A DNA stretch of 64,000 bases from an uncultured Oscillibacter sp. (GCA_910586735.1 CAJUJW010000002.1:1-64000), one strand, 5' to 3'; positions 48,087-56,383 are shown, counted from the first letter of the stretch. The notes: a model not told the origin generated them from the letters alone. Program-made: numbers and translations.

Positions 48087-48606
48087 AACGGCATCCCCCC
48101 TTCTCCAGCTGTGCCCGCAGCATGGCCTTGCCCCGCATCACCCGGCTGGCCACGGTGGACTCGTTGATGTTCAGCCGCCGGGCAATCTCCCGGTTGGTCT
48201 CCTCCTCCACCAGCTTCAGCTCCAGAACCCGGCGGTAGCCCTCCGGCAGGGCCCGGATGAGGGAGACCAGATAGTCGTATTCGTCCTGGTGGTCCTCCGG
48301 GGCCGGGGGGTCCCAGTTCTCGGGAAAGGCCACGGTCCGCCGCCGGGAGCGGAGGATGTCCAGGGCGCAGTTCTTGGCGGCGGTGACGGCGTAGCCCTCC
48401 GTCTCCGCCCAGGGCAGGACGGTGACCCGCTCCCAGTTTTTCAAAAGCCGGTACCAGGTCTGCTGGGCGGCGTCCTCCGCCTGGTCCGGGTCCCCCAGGA
48501 CCCGCAGGGCCACGGCGTAGACCTTCTTCTCGTAGGTCTCGTAGAGCTTGGTAAACCTCCGCTGGTCCTCCTCGGTCTCCAGCATGGCCAGGAACATCGC
48601 GAGCAT
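48073..48606 (-). CDS. ECF RNA polymerase sigma factor, module 1
   Basis: A 177-residue group IV sigma factor. Region 2 (about 10-80) shows LYETYEKKVYAVALRVLGDPDQAEDAAQQTWYRL with its typical DQAEDAAQ and core-binding helix; region 4 (about 110-172) shows ALPEGYRRVLELKLVEEETN and REIARRLNINESTVASRVMRG, the -35-binding HTH. The start ATG follows AAAGGATGTGACC. It lies upstream of its likely anti-sigma and carries its own promoter S3, suggesting positive autoregulation. Confidence 0.92.
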   Translation of the reverse strand: MLAMFLAMLETEEDQRRFTKLYETYEKKVYAVALRVLGDPDQAEDAAQQTWYRLLKNWERVTVLPWAETEGYAVTAAKNCALDILRSRRRTVAFPENWDPPAPEDHQDEYDYLVSLIRALPEGYRRVLELKLVEEETNREIARRLNINESTVASRVMRGKAMLRAQLEKGGCRYDAV

Positions 48607-48641
48607 GAGCGGTCACATCCTTTGTCTTTGGTCTCACCTAA

Positions 48642-48668
48642 CAAACGGCGGGGGAGGGGAAAGTATCC
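48642..48668 (-). promoter_or_regulatory. ECF-type promoter S3 (module 1, sigma gene)
   Basis: Minus strand: GGGATA, 16-base spacer (CTTTCCCCTCCCCCGC), CGTTTG, ending about 35 bases before the sigma ATG. Confidence 0.7.
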
Positions 48669-48757
48669 CGCCGGGGGGAAAATTTTTTTCGGCGTCTCTT
48701 ACCTATTAAAACGCACCGGCGGGAAAAACGCAACCGGGAAATCCGCCGGGGGCGTGT

Positions 48758-48848
48758 CCGGTAGGGGCCGCCGCCCCCCGGCGGCCCGTTCCCCTGAAAC
48801 TGCCGGGGTTTCCAAGAAGCCGGGCGGCCCAAGGGGGCCGCCCCTACG
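48758..48848. repeat. Head-to-head copies of the GTAGGGGCCG-type repeat
   Basis: A plus copy (48760-48797, GTAGGGGCCGCCGCC...) faces a minus copy (about 48823-48846, ending GGCCGCCCCTAC). The spacing and layout resemble those at 17818-17899. Confidence 0.65.
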
Positions 48849-48884
48849 GGATAAACTCTCCTGGAAGGACAGCGCCCCGCGCCG

Positions 48885-49769
48885 TCACCACAGCCGGCCC
48901 TCGATCATGGCCTGCTGGACATACTCCATGGACTTGCCCTCGAAATGTCCTTGGCAGGTGCCCTTTCCCTCCTTGATGACATTGCCGTCCAGATCATACA
49001 CGTAATAGGTGTACTCGTGGGGGCACTCCTCCTTGGAGAGGCCGTCCAGGGCTTTCGGGGCTTCGTTGTACTCCTTCCAGCGGACATAGCCGCCCTCCGA
49101 CGGCACCAAGTCCGGCTCGTAGCCCACGTAATAGCACAGCTCCCAAGGGCCGTAGGTCTCGCCCTTTTTGTTCTTCGGATAATCTCCGTTTACCAGCTGT
49201 TCCTCCACCTTCTTTTTGTCCCGCTCGTCCAGGGCGTCCTTGTTGCCCACCAGATACTCCCACCAGGTCAGCCCGTCCTTGTTCTTGAACAGTTTGTCGT
49301 TGCCCCGGTAGGAGTTCACATCATCGTCCGGCAGAATCGTGCCGCCCCGGCTTTTGATGAGCTCCAAGTCGCCCCGGCGGGGGTTCTCGGGCACCGTCTT
49401 GGGCGTACTGAGGTCGATGACTTCTTCTTCGGCGGGAGCGGGCTGGGGGGCGGGCATCTTCCCCAGGTAAATGGTCTTGGAAGCGGAGTCATAGTTGACC
49501 TCCACCCCCAGCAGGTCGCTGATCTTGCGGAGGGGCAGATAGTTGGTCTTCCCGCCCGTCTCGTCGGTGTAGAGGATGGAGCCGGGGATCATCTGCCCGT
49601 TGGCGGCGGAAATGTCCGCCCCCGCCACGATGACGGTCCCCCCGTCCAGGCAGACGTTGGCGAAGTTGTAGCTGACCTTCCCCGCCGCCGCCAGGGCGGT
49701 GGTCAGGCAGGCGGACAGGGCCAGGGCGGCGAAGAAGCCGCCGGCAAAGGACGCGATACGTTTTTTCAT
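48885..49769 (-). CDS. Secreted stalk-domain protein of ECF module 2
   Basis: A 294-residue exported protein. The signal peptide ends near ALAAAGK (about 25-31). A copper amine oxidase N-terminal-like stalk domain follows (about 30-105): GQMIPGSILYTDETGGKTNY, LPLRKISDLLGVEVNYD, SKTIYLGK. The rest (about 120-294) is charged, Lys/Asp-rich and unassigned, with WWEYLVGNKDALDERDKKK and a Cys in KEECPHEYTYYVYD. It starts at 49769; upstream in-frame sequence is promoter DNA. It follows anti-sigma 2 and has promoter S2. Its relation to the module 1 protein is limited to the signal and stalk. Confidence 0.72.
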   Translation of the reverse strand: MKKRIASFAGGFFAALALSACLTTALAAAGKVSYNFANVCLDGGTVIVAGADISAANGQMIPGSILYTDETGGKTNYLPLRKISDLLGVEVNYDSASKTIYLGKMPAPQPAPAEEEVIDLSTPKTVPENPRRGDLELIKSRGGTILPDDDVNSYRGNDKLFKNKDGLTWWEYLVGNKDALDERDKKKVEEQLVNGDYPKNKKGETYGPWELCYYVGYEPDLVPSEGGYVRWKEYNEAPKALDGLSKEECPHEYTYYVYDLDGNVIKEGKGTCQGHFEGKSMEYVQQAMIEGRLW

Positions 49770-49835
49770 GGGATATACCTTCCTTTCTTTTTCCGGCGGG
49801 AGGGCGGAAAAGCCCTCCCCGTTCCGTTCTGTCAG

Positions 49836-49866
49836 GTAAACGGAGGGGGAGGGCGTTTCATTACAC
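49836..49866 (-). promoter_or_regulatory. ECF-type promoter S2 (module 2, secreted protein gene)
   Basis: Minus strand: TGTAAT, 17-base spacer (GAAACGCCCTCCCCCTC), CGTTTA. The -35 and its flank (GATCGTGTAAT) match S1, not S3 or S4. Confidence 0.7.
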
Positions 49867-49894
49867 GATCTGGGAAAATTTTTAAAAAATTTTT

Positions 49895-51154
49895 TTACCC
49901 GTCCAGGCGCTCCCATTCGCTCAGCTCAATCCGGGTTTCGCCGACTTCCAGCGCCGTCACCGTGGCGGGGTCGATGGGATAGGGGAAGAAGAAGCTCCAG
50001 TCAGCCTCGAGGGTCTCCCCAGGAACGCCGCCGCTCGTGACGCCGCCTGCGTCCGTGAGGTCTATATAGTCCCCGTCCTCCGTCCAGACGCCAAAGGGGC
50101 CCTGCCAAAAGGCATAATTCAGATTCACGTAGTCCAGCGGTTCCACGCCCTCGTCGAGCTCGAACCCCGGGGGGAATCCCCCGGGCAAAGCCACCGGGAC
50201 CAGAACCTCGCCGGTGATCATCAGCTCACTGGTGGAGAGCTGGAACTCCGTGAAGCGCAGGGGGATCTCCGGCAGAGGCGGCTTCCCCAGGGTCACCTCC
50301 ACCTTGCCGCCCTCATAGCGGACGGCCGGGACCGTCTTCTCCAGGGTGAAGGTGAAGTCAAAGGGCCCGTCGATGTGGAACTTGTCGTCCCCGAAGAAGG
50401 AGAGCTTTTCCATGTGGAGGGTCATCTCCGGCCGCTCTACATAGGGCAGCAGGAACGTGTGGACCTCAAAGGTGAGGATGTCCCCCTCCCGCTCGATCAG
50501 CTGGAAGTCCAGGCCGTAGTTCCGCTTGTAGCCCTCTTCCGCCCTTTTCCGGATTTCCGCCTCCCGCGCGAACCAGTTCATAGAGGACAGCCTCTCCCTC
50601 TCATATTCAAACCACTGGTCCTCCCGCATACTCAAATAGCACTCCGCCGTGTGCAGCCCCTTTCCATAGGGGCCGGAGGGGCCGGGGGTAAACTCCTCGG
50701 GAATATCCGGGCACTTCATCACGATGGAGAGCAGCAGGGACTCCCCGTCCCACACGGCGGCGTTGAGGGTGATTGCCGCGTCCCCCTCGGTCCGGGTCTC
50801 CTCGATCAGCGTGCCCGTGCGGCCCAGGACCTCCTCCGAGGTCTCCGGGGCCTGGGGGTTCACCCCCCGGCTGGGGAACCACTGGGAGAACTGCCCCGTG
50901 ACCACGGCGTAGGCACAGGCGGAGAGGAGCAGCAGGGCCGCCGCGATGGCGACAATCCGCCAGTTCAGCCGCCGCCGTCCCCCGGACCGGCTCTGTTCCC
51001 AGCCCTGGGGGTCCGCCAGGACGCGGGTCCGTTCCCGGAGATACCGGGGGGAGAAGTCAAAGTCCCCGGCCTCCGCGCTCTGGAGGGCGCTCTCATACTG
51101 GGCAAGGTTGGCGTCCATCAAAGCCCGGCGCAAAAGAACGTCAAACTGCGTCAT
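49895..51154 (-). CDS. Membrane-anchored putative anti-sigma factor, module 2
   Basis: A 419-residue paralog of the module 1 protein. The N-terminal part (LLRRALMDANLAQYESALQS, FSPRYLRERTRVLADPQGW), the TM helix (about 66-84, IVAIAAALLLLSACAYAVV) and the TGQFSQWFP juxtamembrane stretch are nearly the same as in module 1, while the outer region has diverged. That suggests the same signalling mechanism but a different outside signal. It overlaps the sigma gene by 14 bases. Ends at 49895 with S2 directly after it. Confidence 0.78.
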   Translation of the reverse strand: MTQFDVLLRRALMDANLAQYESALQSAEAGDFDFSPRYLRERTRVLADPQGWEQSRSGGRRRLNWRIVAIAAALLLLSACAYAVVTGQFSQWFPSRGVNPQAPETSEEVLGRTGTLIEETRTEGDAAITLNAAVWDGESLLLSIVMKCPDIPEEFTPGPSGPYGKGLHTAECYLSMREDQWFEYERERLSSMNWFAREAEIRKRAEEGYKRNYGLDFQLIEREGDILTFEVHTFLLPYVERPEMTLHMEKLSFFGDDKFHIDGPFDFTFTLEKTVPAVRYEGGKVEVTLGKPPLPEIPLRFTEFQLSTSELMITGEVLVPVALPGGFPPGFELDEGVEPLDYVNLNYAFWQGPFGVWTEDGDYIDLTDAGGVTSGGVPGETLEADWSFFFPYPIDPATVTALEVGETRIELSEWERLDG

Positions 51155-51680
51155 AGGTGTATCCCTCCTTCTCCAGGCGCTCCTTCAGCAGATTCCGGCC
51201 CCGCAGGACCCGGACGGCCACGGCGGACTCGCTGAGCCCCAGCCGCCGGGCAATTTCCTTGTTGGTCTGCTCCTCCACCAGCTTCAGCTCCAGGACCCGC
51301 CGGTAGTTCTCCGGCAGGGACCGGATGAGGGACACCAGGTAGTCGTATTCGTCCTGGCGGTCCTCCTGGGCCGGGGGGGCCCAGTCCTCGGGGAGGGCCA
51401 CGGTTTTCCGGTCCGCGCGGAGGATGTCCAGGGCGCAGTTCTTGGAAACCGTCACCACATAGCCCTCCGTCTCCTCCCAGGGCAGGGCGGAAACCCGGTC
51501 CCAGTATTTGATAAGCTGGAGCCAGGTCTGCTGGGCCGCGTCCTCCGCCCGGTCCCGGTCCCGGTCCCCCAGGACCCGGAGGGCCACGGCGTAGATTTTC
51601 TTCTCGTGGGCCTCGAACAGCCGGGTAAACCGCCGCTGGTCCTCCTCGGTCTCCAGCATGGCAAGGAACATCACAAGCAT
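51141..51680 (-). CDS. ECF RNA polymerase sigma factor, module 2
   Basis: A 179-residue sigma factor closely similar to module 1 (LAMLETEEDQRRFT at the N-terminus of both). Region 2 has RAEDAAQQTWLQLIKYW; region 4 has SLPENYRRVLELKLVEEQTN and KEIARRLGLSESAVAVRVLRG. Its recognition helix (LSESAVAVRVLRG) differs from module 1 (INESTVASRVMRG), in line with the different -35 boxes. I chose ATG 51680, aligned with the module 1 start and preceded by AAAGGAGGAGAG, over the upstream in-frame start. Confidence 0.9.
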   Translation of the reverse strand: MLVMFLAMLETEEDQRRFTRLFEAHEKKIYAVALRVLGDRDRDRAEDAAQQTWLQLIKYWDRVSALPWEETEGYVVTVSKNCALDILRADRKTVALPEDWAPPAQEDRQDEYDYLVSLIRSLPENYRRVLELKLVEEQTNKEIARRLGLSESAVAVRVLRGRNLLKERLEKEGYTYDAV

Positions 51681-51713
51681 GCGCGCTCTCCTCCTTTGTG
51701 TTGAACTCACTGG

Positions 51714-51744
51714 GTAAACGGCGGGGAGGGGAAAAGTATTACAC
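51714..51744 (-). promoter_or_regulatory. ECF-type promoter S1 (module 2, sigma gene)
   Basis: Minus strand: TGTAAT, 17-base spacer (ACTTTTCCCCTCCCCGC), CGTTTA, about 34 bases before the sigma start. Confidence 0.7.
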
Positions 51745-51779
51745 GGTCTGAAAAAATTTTTCCCGCCCCGGAGAGGACA

Positions 51780-51815
51780 AATCCGCCGCCCGCGAAAACG
51801 CGGGCGGCGGTTTGC
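51780..51815. terminator. Strong GC hairpin after the TIR-MORN gene
   Basis: A perfect 12-bp stem (CCGCCGCCCGCG / CGCGGGCGGCGG) with AAAA loop; short T runs on both sides. It probably ends the minus-strand TIR-MORN transcript. Confidence 0.65.
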
Positions 51816-51895
51816 TTGTGTTGCGCCGGAAAGCCGGTTTTGTTACTCCACGAAGTCGCCGTCCTTCCACTCGCCTTCCAGGGCGCGGAGGCTTA

Positions 51896-54310
51896 TCACT
51901 CGACTTTCGTGCCGTGGTCCCACACTTCTTTTACTTGGCTTCCGTTCTTCCTGGTGTAGAGCCCCTCTCCGTTTTTCTCTCCGTCCACAAAGGTGCCCTC
52001 ATAGTAAGAGCCGTCGTTATAGGTCAGTTTTCCCTTGCCGTTCCGTTTATCGTCTACATATTCGCCTTCAAACTTCGCTATGGCTATATATCCCTCTTGA
52101 GGCTGCGGATTGGCCACTGTATAGACGGCGTAGCCATTGAGCTTGTCGGCTACAAATTCGCCTTCTACCTTGTTTCCGTTGGACCAGATTTTGACGCCGT
52201 GGCCCTCCCAGTGGCCGTCTACATAGTCGCCTTCATAGTGAGTATACGTCTTGCCGTCTTCATCTACAACAACGTATTTTCCTTGGCCGTTGTATTTTCC
52301 GTCTTTCCACCCGCCTTCATAGTAGCTTCCGTTAGCCCAGGTAAAGGTGCCCTGGCCGTGCCTTTTTCCGTTTTTCCACTCTCCGTCGTAGAAACCGCCG
52401 TCCGGCCAGGTCCAGCGGCCCTGTCCTTCCCAATTGCCGTCTACCCAATCGCCGACATAGATCTGGCCGTTGGCGTACTTCATGGTGCCGAAGCCCATGG
52501 GTACCGAGTTTCCAAGGTCAAAGAAGCCCGTGTAGGTCCCCGCCTCTCCGCCAGGCGTGGTGTATTCCTTATCTACCAGCCACATATTGCCGTTGGACCA
52601 TTTTTCCTCTACCACGGTGCCGTCGGCCCTGGTGTAGACGGCATCTCCGTCCTTCTCTCCGTCCACAAAGGTGCCCACGAAAACAGAGCCGTCGGAATAG
52701 GTCAGCGTGCCCTGGCCGTTGTATTTTCCTTCCTTCCACTCGCCCTCATATTTCTGCCCGCTGGGCCAGGTGAAGGTGCCGGTGCCCTCTCGTTTGCCGT
52801 TCACATACTCTCCCTCATAGACTCTGGCTTCCGGGTTGTTTTCGTCTCCGCCTATGTAGTTTATGACATGTCCGTTGGCCTCGTTGTCTTTCCATTCTCC
52901 GTCGATGTATCCGCCGTCGGACCAGGTGCGGCGGCCCTGGCCGTCCCGCTTGTTCTCTTTGAACTCGCCCACATAGACCGTATCGTCGTCATAGTACATG
53001 GTGCCCTGTCCGGTGCGCATGCCGGCCAGCCATTCGCCCTCGTAGGAGGCCCCGCTGGTCCAGGTCATGGAGCCCTGTCCCTGGGCGACGCCGTCCACCC
53101 ACTGGCCGGTGTAGGTGCCCGCGCCGTCCGCCAGGGCGAAGACGCCCTCGCCGTTGGGCCATTTGTTCCGCTTGCTCCACTCGCCGGTGTACACGCCGGA
53201 AAACACGTCGCCGCTTCCATCCGTCATGTCATAGGGCTGGTCCGTGACCTCCGTGGCGTCCCCGCCGCCAATCAGCAGGATGAACAGCAAAACCACCGCC
53301 ACAGCCGCGCCGATGATCAGGGGCTTTTGGGATTTCTTCTTGTCCCCCCCGGCCTGGGCGGGCTTCTCCTTTTTGCCGAAGCTCTTTTTGCCCTTCTCTT
53401 CCGGCTGCCCCGCCTGTTCCCAGCTGAAATCGGCGGGCTCCCCGTTCCGGGGGGCGGGCTCCACGGTCCGCACCGGCGGCTGCTGAGGCGCGGCCTCCGG
53501 GGCGGCCTCCGGGGCGGCCTCCGGGGCGGCCTCCGCGGCGGCCTCCGGCACGGGAACGGGCTCCTCCCGGGTCTCAGGCTCCTGGGGGGCCGGCTCGGGC
53601 TTAGGCTTGGACTTGGGGGCCGCCGGCTCGGTAATCAGGGACTTGTCGAACACCCGCCCGCTGACAGAGGCGATGGTGCCTTTGACTGCGGTCAGGTCGT
53701 TGATGGTTTTCCGGTTGATGGAGGCGTCCCGGAAGAAGTTAATGAACGCGTCGGAGATGTCGTATTTGGACAGCGCGTCCTGCTCCAGCAGGGTGGAGAT
53801 GCTGGTATAGGCGGATTTCATTGCCCGCATGATATCGTTGGAGGTGTTGTTGGTGTTGGTGGCGATGTTTGCCCCCTGGTTCAGGATTTCGCTTTTGACG
53901 CCCCGCTCCACCTCCGGCTGGTCCGTGGTGTCCCCCAGGTGAAGCCGGTCCTCCAGGGACACGAAGACGATCTGCTTGCGGTTGTTGACGGCGGTCAGAA
54001 GCTCCAGGAAGCAGGCGTAGCTCTCTATGTAGCTCTGGCTGACGAAGGCGACAATCACGTCCGCGCCCCGGATATTCCGCAGCATGGGCACAATCCACTT
54101 GTCGTTCACCTTGTCAAAGGCTTTGTCTGCGTATACGGACAGGCCGTATTTTTTCTGCATGGGCACGATGGCGGTTTTGAAGACTGTCTCCCAGTTGTCG
54201 CTGGCATAGCTGATGAAAACATAGGGCTTTCTCTGAGAACACTCTGTGATCTCCAGGTTCCTTTCCAGATATTCGGAGCGTTCCTTTTTCTGCGCCTCAT
54301 TCAATGCCAT
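51896..54310 (-). CDS. TIR domain - transmembrane - MORN-repeat protein
   Basis: An 804-residue protein with a rare layout. Residues about 27-135 form a TIR domain: KPYVFISYASDNWETVF (BB-loop side), GLSVYADKAFD, and SQSYIESYACFLELLTA with Glu103 at the position of the NADase catalytic Glu. A helical region (140-225) and a Pro/Glu/Ala linker (228-300, EAAP repeats) follow, then a basic stretch and one TM helix (331-349). The C-terminal 430 residues hold about 18-20 MORN repeats (YEGEWKDGKYNGQG). The basic side before the TM puts the TIR inside the cell and MORN outside. The start follows GGGAGGAGAGAC. It lies 126 bases downstream of the RyR-domain gene on the same strand. Confidence 0.87.
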   Translation of the reverse strand: MALNEAQKKERSEYLERNLEITECSQRKPYVFISYASDNWETVFKTAIVPMQKKYGLSVYADKAFDKVNDKWIVPMLRNIRGADVIVAFVSQSYIESYACFLELLTAVNNRKQIVFVSLEDRLHLGDTTDQPEVERGVKSEILNQGANIATNTNNTSNDIMRAMKSAYTSISTLLEQDALSKYDISDAFINFFRDASINRKTINDLTAVKGTIASVSGRVFDKSLITEPAAPKSKPKPEPAPQEPETREEPVPVPEAAAEAAPEAAPEAAPEAAPQQPPVRTVEPAPRNGEPADFSWEQAGQPEEKGKKSFGKKEKPAQAGGDKKKSQKPLIIGAAVAVVLLFILLIGGGDATEVTDQPYDMTDGSGDVFSGVYTGEWSKRNKWPNGEGVFALADGAGTYTGQWVDGVAQGQGSMTWTSGASYEGEWLAGMRTGQGTMYYDDDTVYVGEFKENKRDGQGRRTWSDGGYIDGEWKDNEANGHVINYIGGDENNPEARVYEGEYVNGKREGTGTFTWPSGQKYEGEWKEGKYNGQGTLTYSDGSVFVGTFVDGEKDGDAVYTRADGTVVEEKWSNGNMWLVDKEYTTPGGEAGTYTGFFDLGNSVPMGFGTMKYANGQIYVGDWVDGNWEGQGRWTWPDGGFYDGEWKNGKRHGQGTFTWANGSYYEGGWKDGKYNGQGKYVVVDEDGKTYTHYEGDYVDGHWEGHGVKIWSNGNKVEGEFVADKLNGYAVYTVANPQPQEGYIAIAKFEGEYVDDKRNGKGKLTYNDGSYYEGTFVDGEKNGEGLYTRKNGSQVKEVWDHGTKVE

Positions 54311-54436
54311 ATCTGTCTCTCCTCCCTATATGATAACGTCTCGCGAGGGTATTGCACACATTCTATTTTTACCATGTTTCCACAGAGATTGCAAGGGCTC
54401 CCGGCAATTTTCCCCCTTCATTCGGGGCGGGGGCCG

Positions 54437-55816
54437 TCACGCCTCGTCGTCCATTTTGCTCCTGATGGCCTCCACGTCCTTCAGCTTCTCCTCCTCGCTG
54501 AGCTGGGAGAAGGGGATGAGGCAGTTGTGGGTCCGCCTGGCGGGCACCGTCTCCGGGGCGTATTTCCAGTTGTGGATGTAGTGATACCGGCACCAGCGGA
54601 TATGCTCCAGCTCGGCCGCCGTCTCCAGGGACGCGCCCTGTTTCAGCAGCCGCTGGATGACGCCCAGGTAGTCCGAGGAGCTGACGTTGGAATAGCGCTT
54701 GAAGGAGTCCAGCTTTTCCCAGGGGGTGCCGCCGTACTTCCTGTAGTAAAACTCGTGCTGCTTCCGGGCGGCCTCCATAGAGCGCTCGTTGAAGATGGAG
54801 TCGGCGGAGGCCGCCTCCTCCCCCGTGCCGAAGCAGACCACCCGGTCCCGCCCAAACAGGTTGGTGATGATGTCCCCGTTGGGGGCGTAGACGTGGATGG
54901 GCCGGTCCATGGGGGTGGAGACCAGAAGCCTGCTCATGACCGCCGCGTCCTGGTTTTCGTCCTGGCTGCCGCAGAGTATCACCCGGTCGAAGTCCCACAG
55001 GTCCCCTGGGCCGTAGAGCCCGTCGTCGTGGAAGATCACCTGGTCGGGCTCCATTTTGTCCAGCTCCGTGTGCTCCCGCCGGAACCGGCTCCCGTCGCCG
55101 AAGATGTGATACTCAAAGTGCTGCCGGGGGTCGATCAGGTTCACCTGGAGTCCGTAGAGCAGGATGTCCTCCCCCAGGTGGCTGAAGCCGATGATGGCGA
55201 TTTTCTCGCTCCTGGAGACGGGGTAGGTCTTCCAGTACTGCCGGGCGCAGGTCTCCGAGATGCTGAAAACCGTGATCAGCGGGTTCTCGATGTTCTGCCG
55301 CAGGATGTTCTCCAGCATGATGTACACCCGTTTGTCCTTCAGCCACTCGTAGTACCGGTTGTAAAACTCCAGATTTTCCGCGTCGCTGGAGAACATGAGG
55401 ACGTACCGGGAGGCGTTGTCGATAAACTTCCCGCCCCCCTGGATTCTGATTCTGGGGTTCAGGCTCTCCAGGATGCGGGACGCGTAGCTGGAGTCCCCGT
55501 AGACCACCGTCGCGCCGGGGTTCAGGAGTTTGAACCAGTTGATCAGGTCGTTCATCTTGTCCAGAGCGCCGATCAAAATGCTCAGCGTAGCGGCCAGGGC
55601 CAGGAACCGGGCCAGCTGCAAAAGCCCGCCGATGGGGATGCCGTCTTCGGTGGACCCGGAGTACAGCTTGATGGAGGAGTAAATGGCGTCCAGGAAGGGG
55701 AACATCCGGTCCTGCTGGGTAAACGCCGGGAAGTAGCAATACATCCCGATGAAAAAGGGCAGGACCTTGTACAGGACGCCGACAAGCCGGTTGAGGTTTT
55801 GAAAGAACTTTTTCAT
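54437..55816 (-). CDS. 2TM - TrkA-N-like Rossmann pair - RyR-domain protein
   Basis: A 459-residue protein. Two TM helices (about 13-30 and 63-84) at the N-terminus. Two Rossmann-like units: NPGATVVYGDSSYASRILES (99-118) and SEKIAIIGFSHLGEDILLYG (203-222), as in TrkA-N/RCK channel-regulatory domains. The C-terminus (about 395-450) matches the prokaryotic RyR domain: EHIRWCRYHYIHNWKYAP followed by HNCLIPFSQLSEEEKLKD. RyR domains are predicted binders of ADP-ribose-like nucleotides. I infer a membrane sensor or effector answering a signal made by the adjacent TIR protein. ATG 55816 follows GAGGAGGCACC; a longer reading is not supported by a ribosome site. Confidence 0.78.
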   Translation of the reverse strand: MKKFFQNLNRLVGVLYKVLPFFIGMYCYFPAFTQQDRMFPFLDAIYSSIKLYSGSTEDGIPIGGLLQLARFLALAATLSILIGALDKMNDLINWFKLLNPGATVVYGDSSYASRILESLNPRIRIQGGGKFIDNASRYVLMFSSDAENLEFYNRYYEWLKDKRVYIMLENILRQNIENPLITVFSISETCARQYWKTYPVSRSEKIAIIGFSHLGEDILLYGLQVNLIDPRQHFEYHIFGDGSRFRREHTELDKMEPDQVIFHDDGLYGPGDLWDFDRVILCGSQDENQDAAVMSRLLVSTPMDRPIHVYAPNGDIITNLFGRDRVVCFGTGEEAASADSIFNERSMEAARKQHEFYYRKYGGTPWEKLDSFKRYSNVSSSDYLGVIQRLLKQGASLETAAELEHIRWCRYHYIHNWKYAPETVPARRTHNCLIPFSQLSEEEKLKDVEAIRSKMDDEA

Positions 55817-55931
55817 GGTGCCTCCTCTTTCCGCGCCCCTGAATCCCAGGAGCGCCGGGGGTTTTGTCCAGTGTACCACAGCCGGGGGAAATTGGAAACA
55901 GTTTTTTCCCGGGTCCCGGAGAATGGCCGCA

Positions 55932-55966
55932 AAAAAACGGGAACCCCCTTCCAAGGGAGTTCCCGC
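55932..55966 (-). terminator. Terminator of the PH-like protein gene
   Basis: On the minus strand, CGGGAACTCCCTTGG and the matching AAGGGGGTTCCCG form a hairpin followed by TTTTTTT. It separates the PH-like gene from the RyR-TIR pair. Confidence 0.88.
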
Positions 55967-55969
55967 TTC

Positions 55970-56383
55970 TCATATGCCTTCCTCGTCCAGGTCCGCGTCC
56001 TCGTCGAACTCCTGGCAGACCGGGCCGTCCTCCCCGCCCAGGAGCTCGGTGGCCCGCATGCGCCGCCGGTCCTTGGCGGCCTCCACGTTTTGGTGGATCA
56101 GCTCCTTCACCGTCCGGGGGTCCTTCACGTTTTTCAGGTCCAGGTGGGGGATGCTCTTGTCCGAGGACACGACGCACACCGTCCCCACGCCGAAGACGCG
56201 CTGACCCAGGCTGATGGTCAGCCGCAGGTCCCGGACCCGGTAGAGGAGCACCTCGTCGGATTTCATGTTGAGCAGACCCGTCTCGCAGAACAGCCGGTCA
56301 TCGCTGAGGCGGTACCGGGTGAAGGAAAGGGGCATGCCCAGGAAGCGCTTGCGGTCTTTCCACAGGTATTCTATGGGTTCCAT
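55970..56383 (-). CDS. Bacterial PH-domain (bPH2/DUF304-like) protein
   Basis: A 137-residue cytoplasmic protein. Residues about 17-95 fit the bPH2 fold: LSFTRYRLSDDRLFCETGLL, then DEVLLYRVRDLRLTISLGQR, VFGVGTVCVVSSD and HLDLKNVKDPRTVKELI, which matches the YdbS/DUF304 pattern but without its usual TM helices. The C-terminal tail is acidic (EFDEDADLDEEG). The domain often mediates binding to membranes or partner proteins. Its terminator separates it from the RyR and TIR genes, so a functional tie to them is only positional. Confidence 0.75.
   Translation of the reverse strand: MEPIEYLWKDRKRFLGMPLSFTRYRLSDDRLFCETGLLNMKSDEVLLYRVRDLRLTISLGQRVFGVGTVCVVSSDKSIPHLDLKNVKDPRTVKELIHQNVEAAKDRRRMRATELLGGEDGPVCQEFDEDADLDEEGI

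Noticed and set aside
53500-53545. Short tandem GGGGCGGCCTCC repeats as a regulatory or slippage locus
   Set aside because: They encode the in-frame EAAP linker repeats of the TIR-MORN protein; no frame break is seen.
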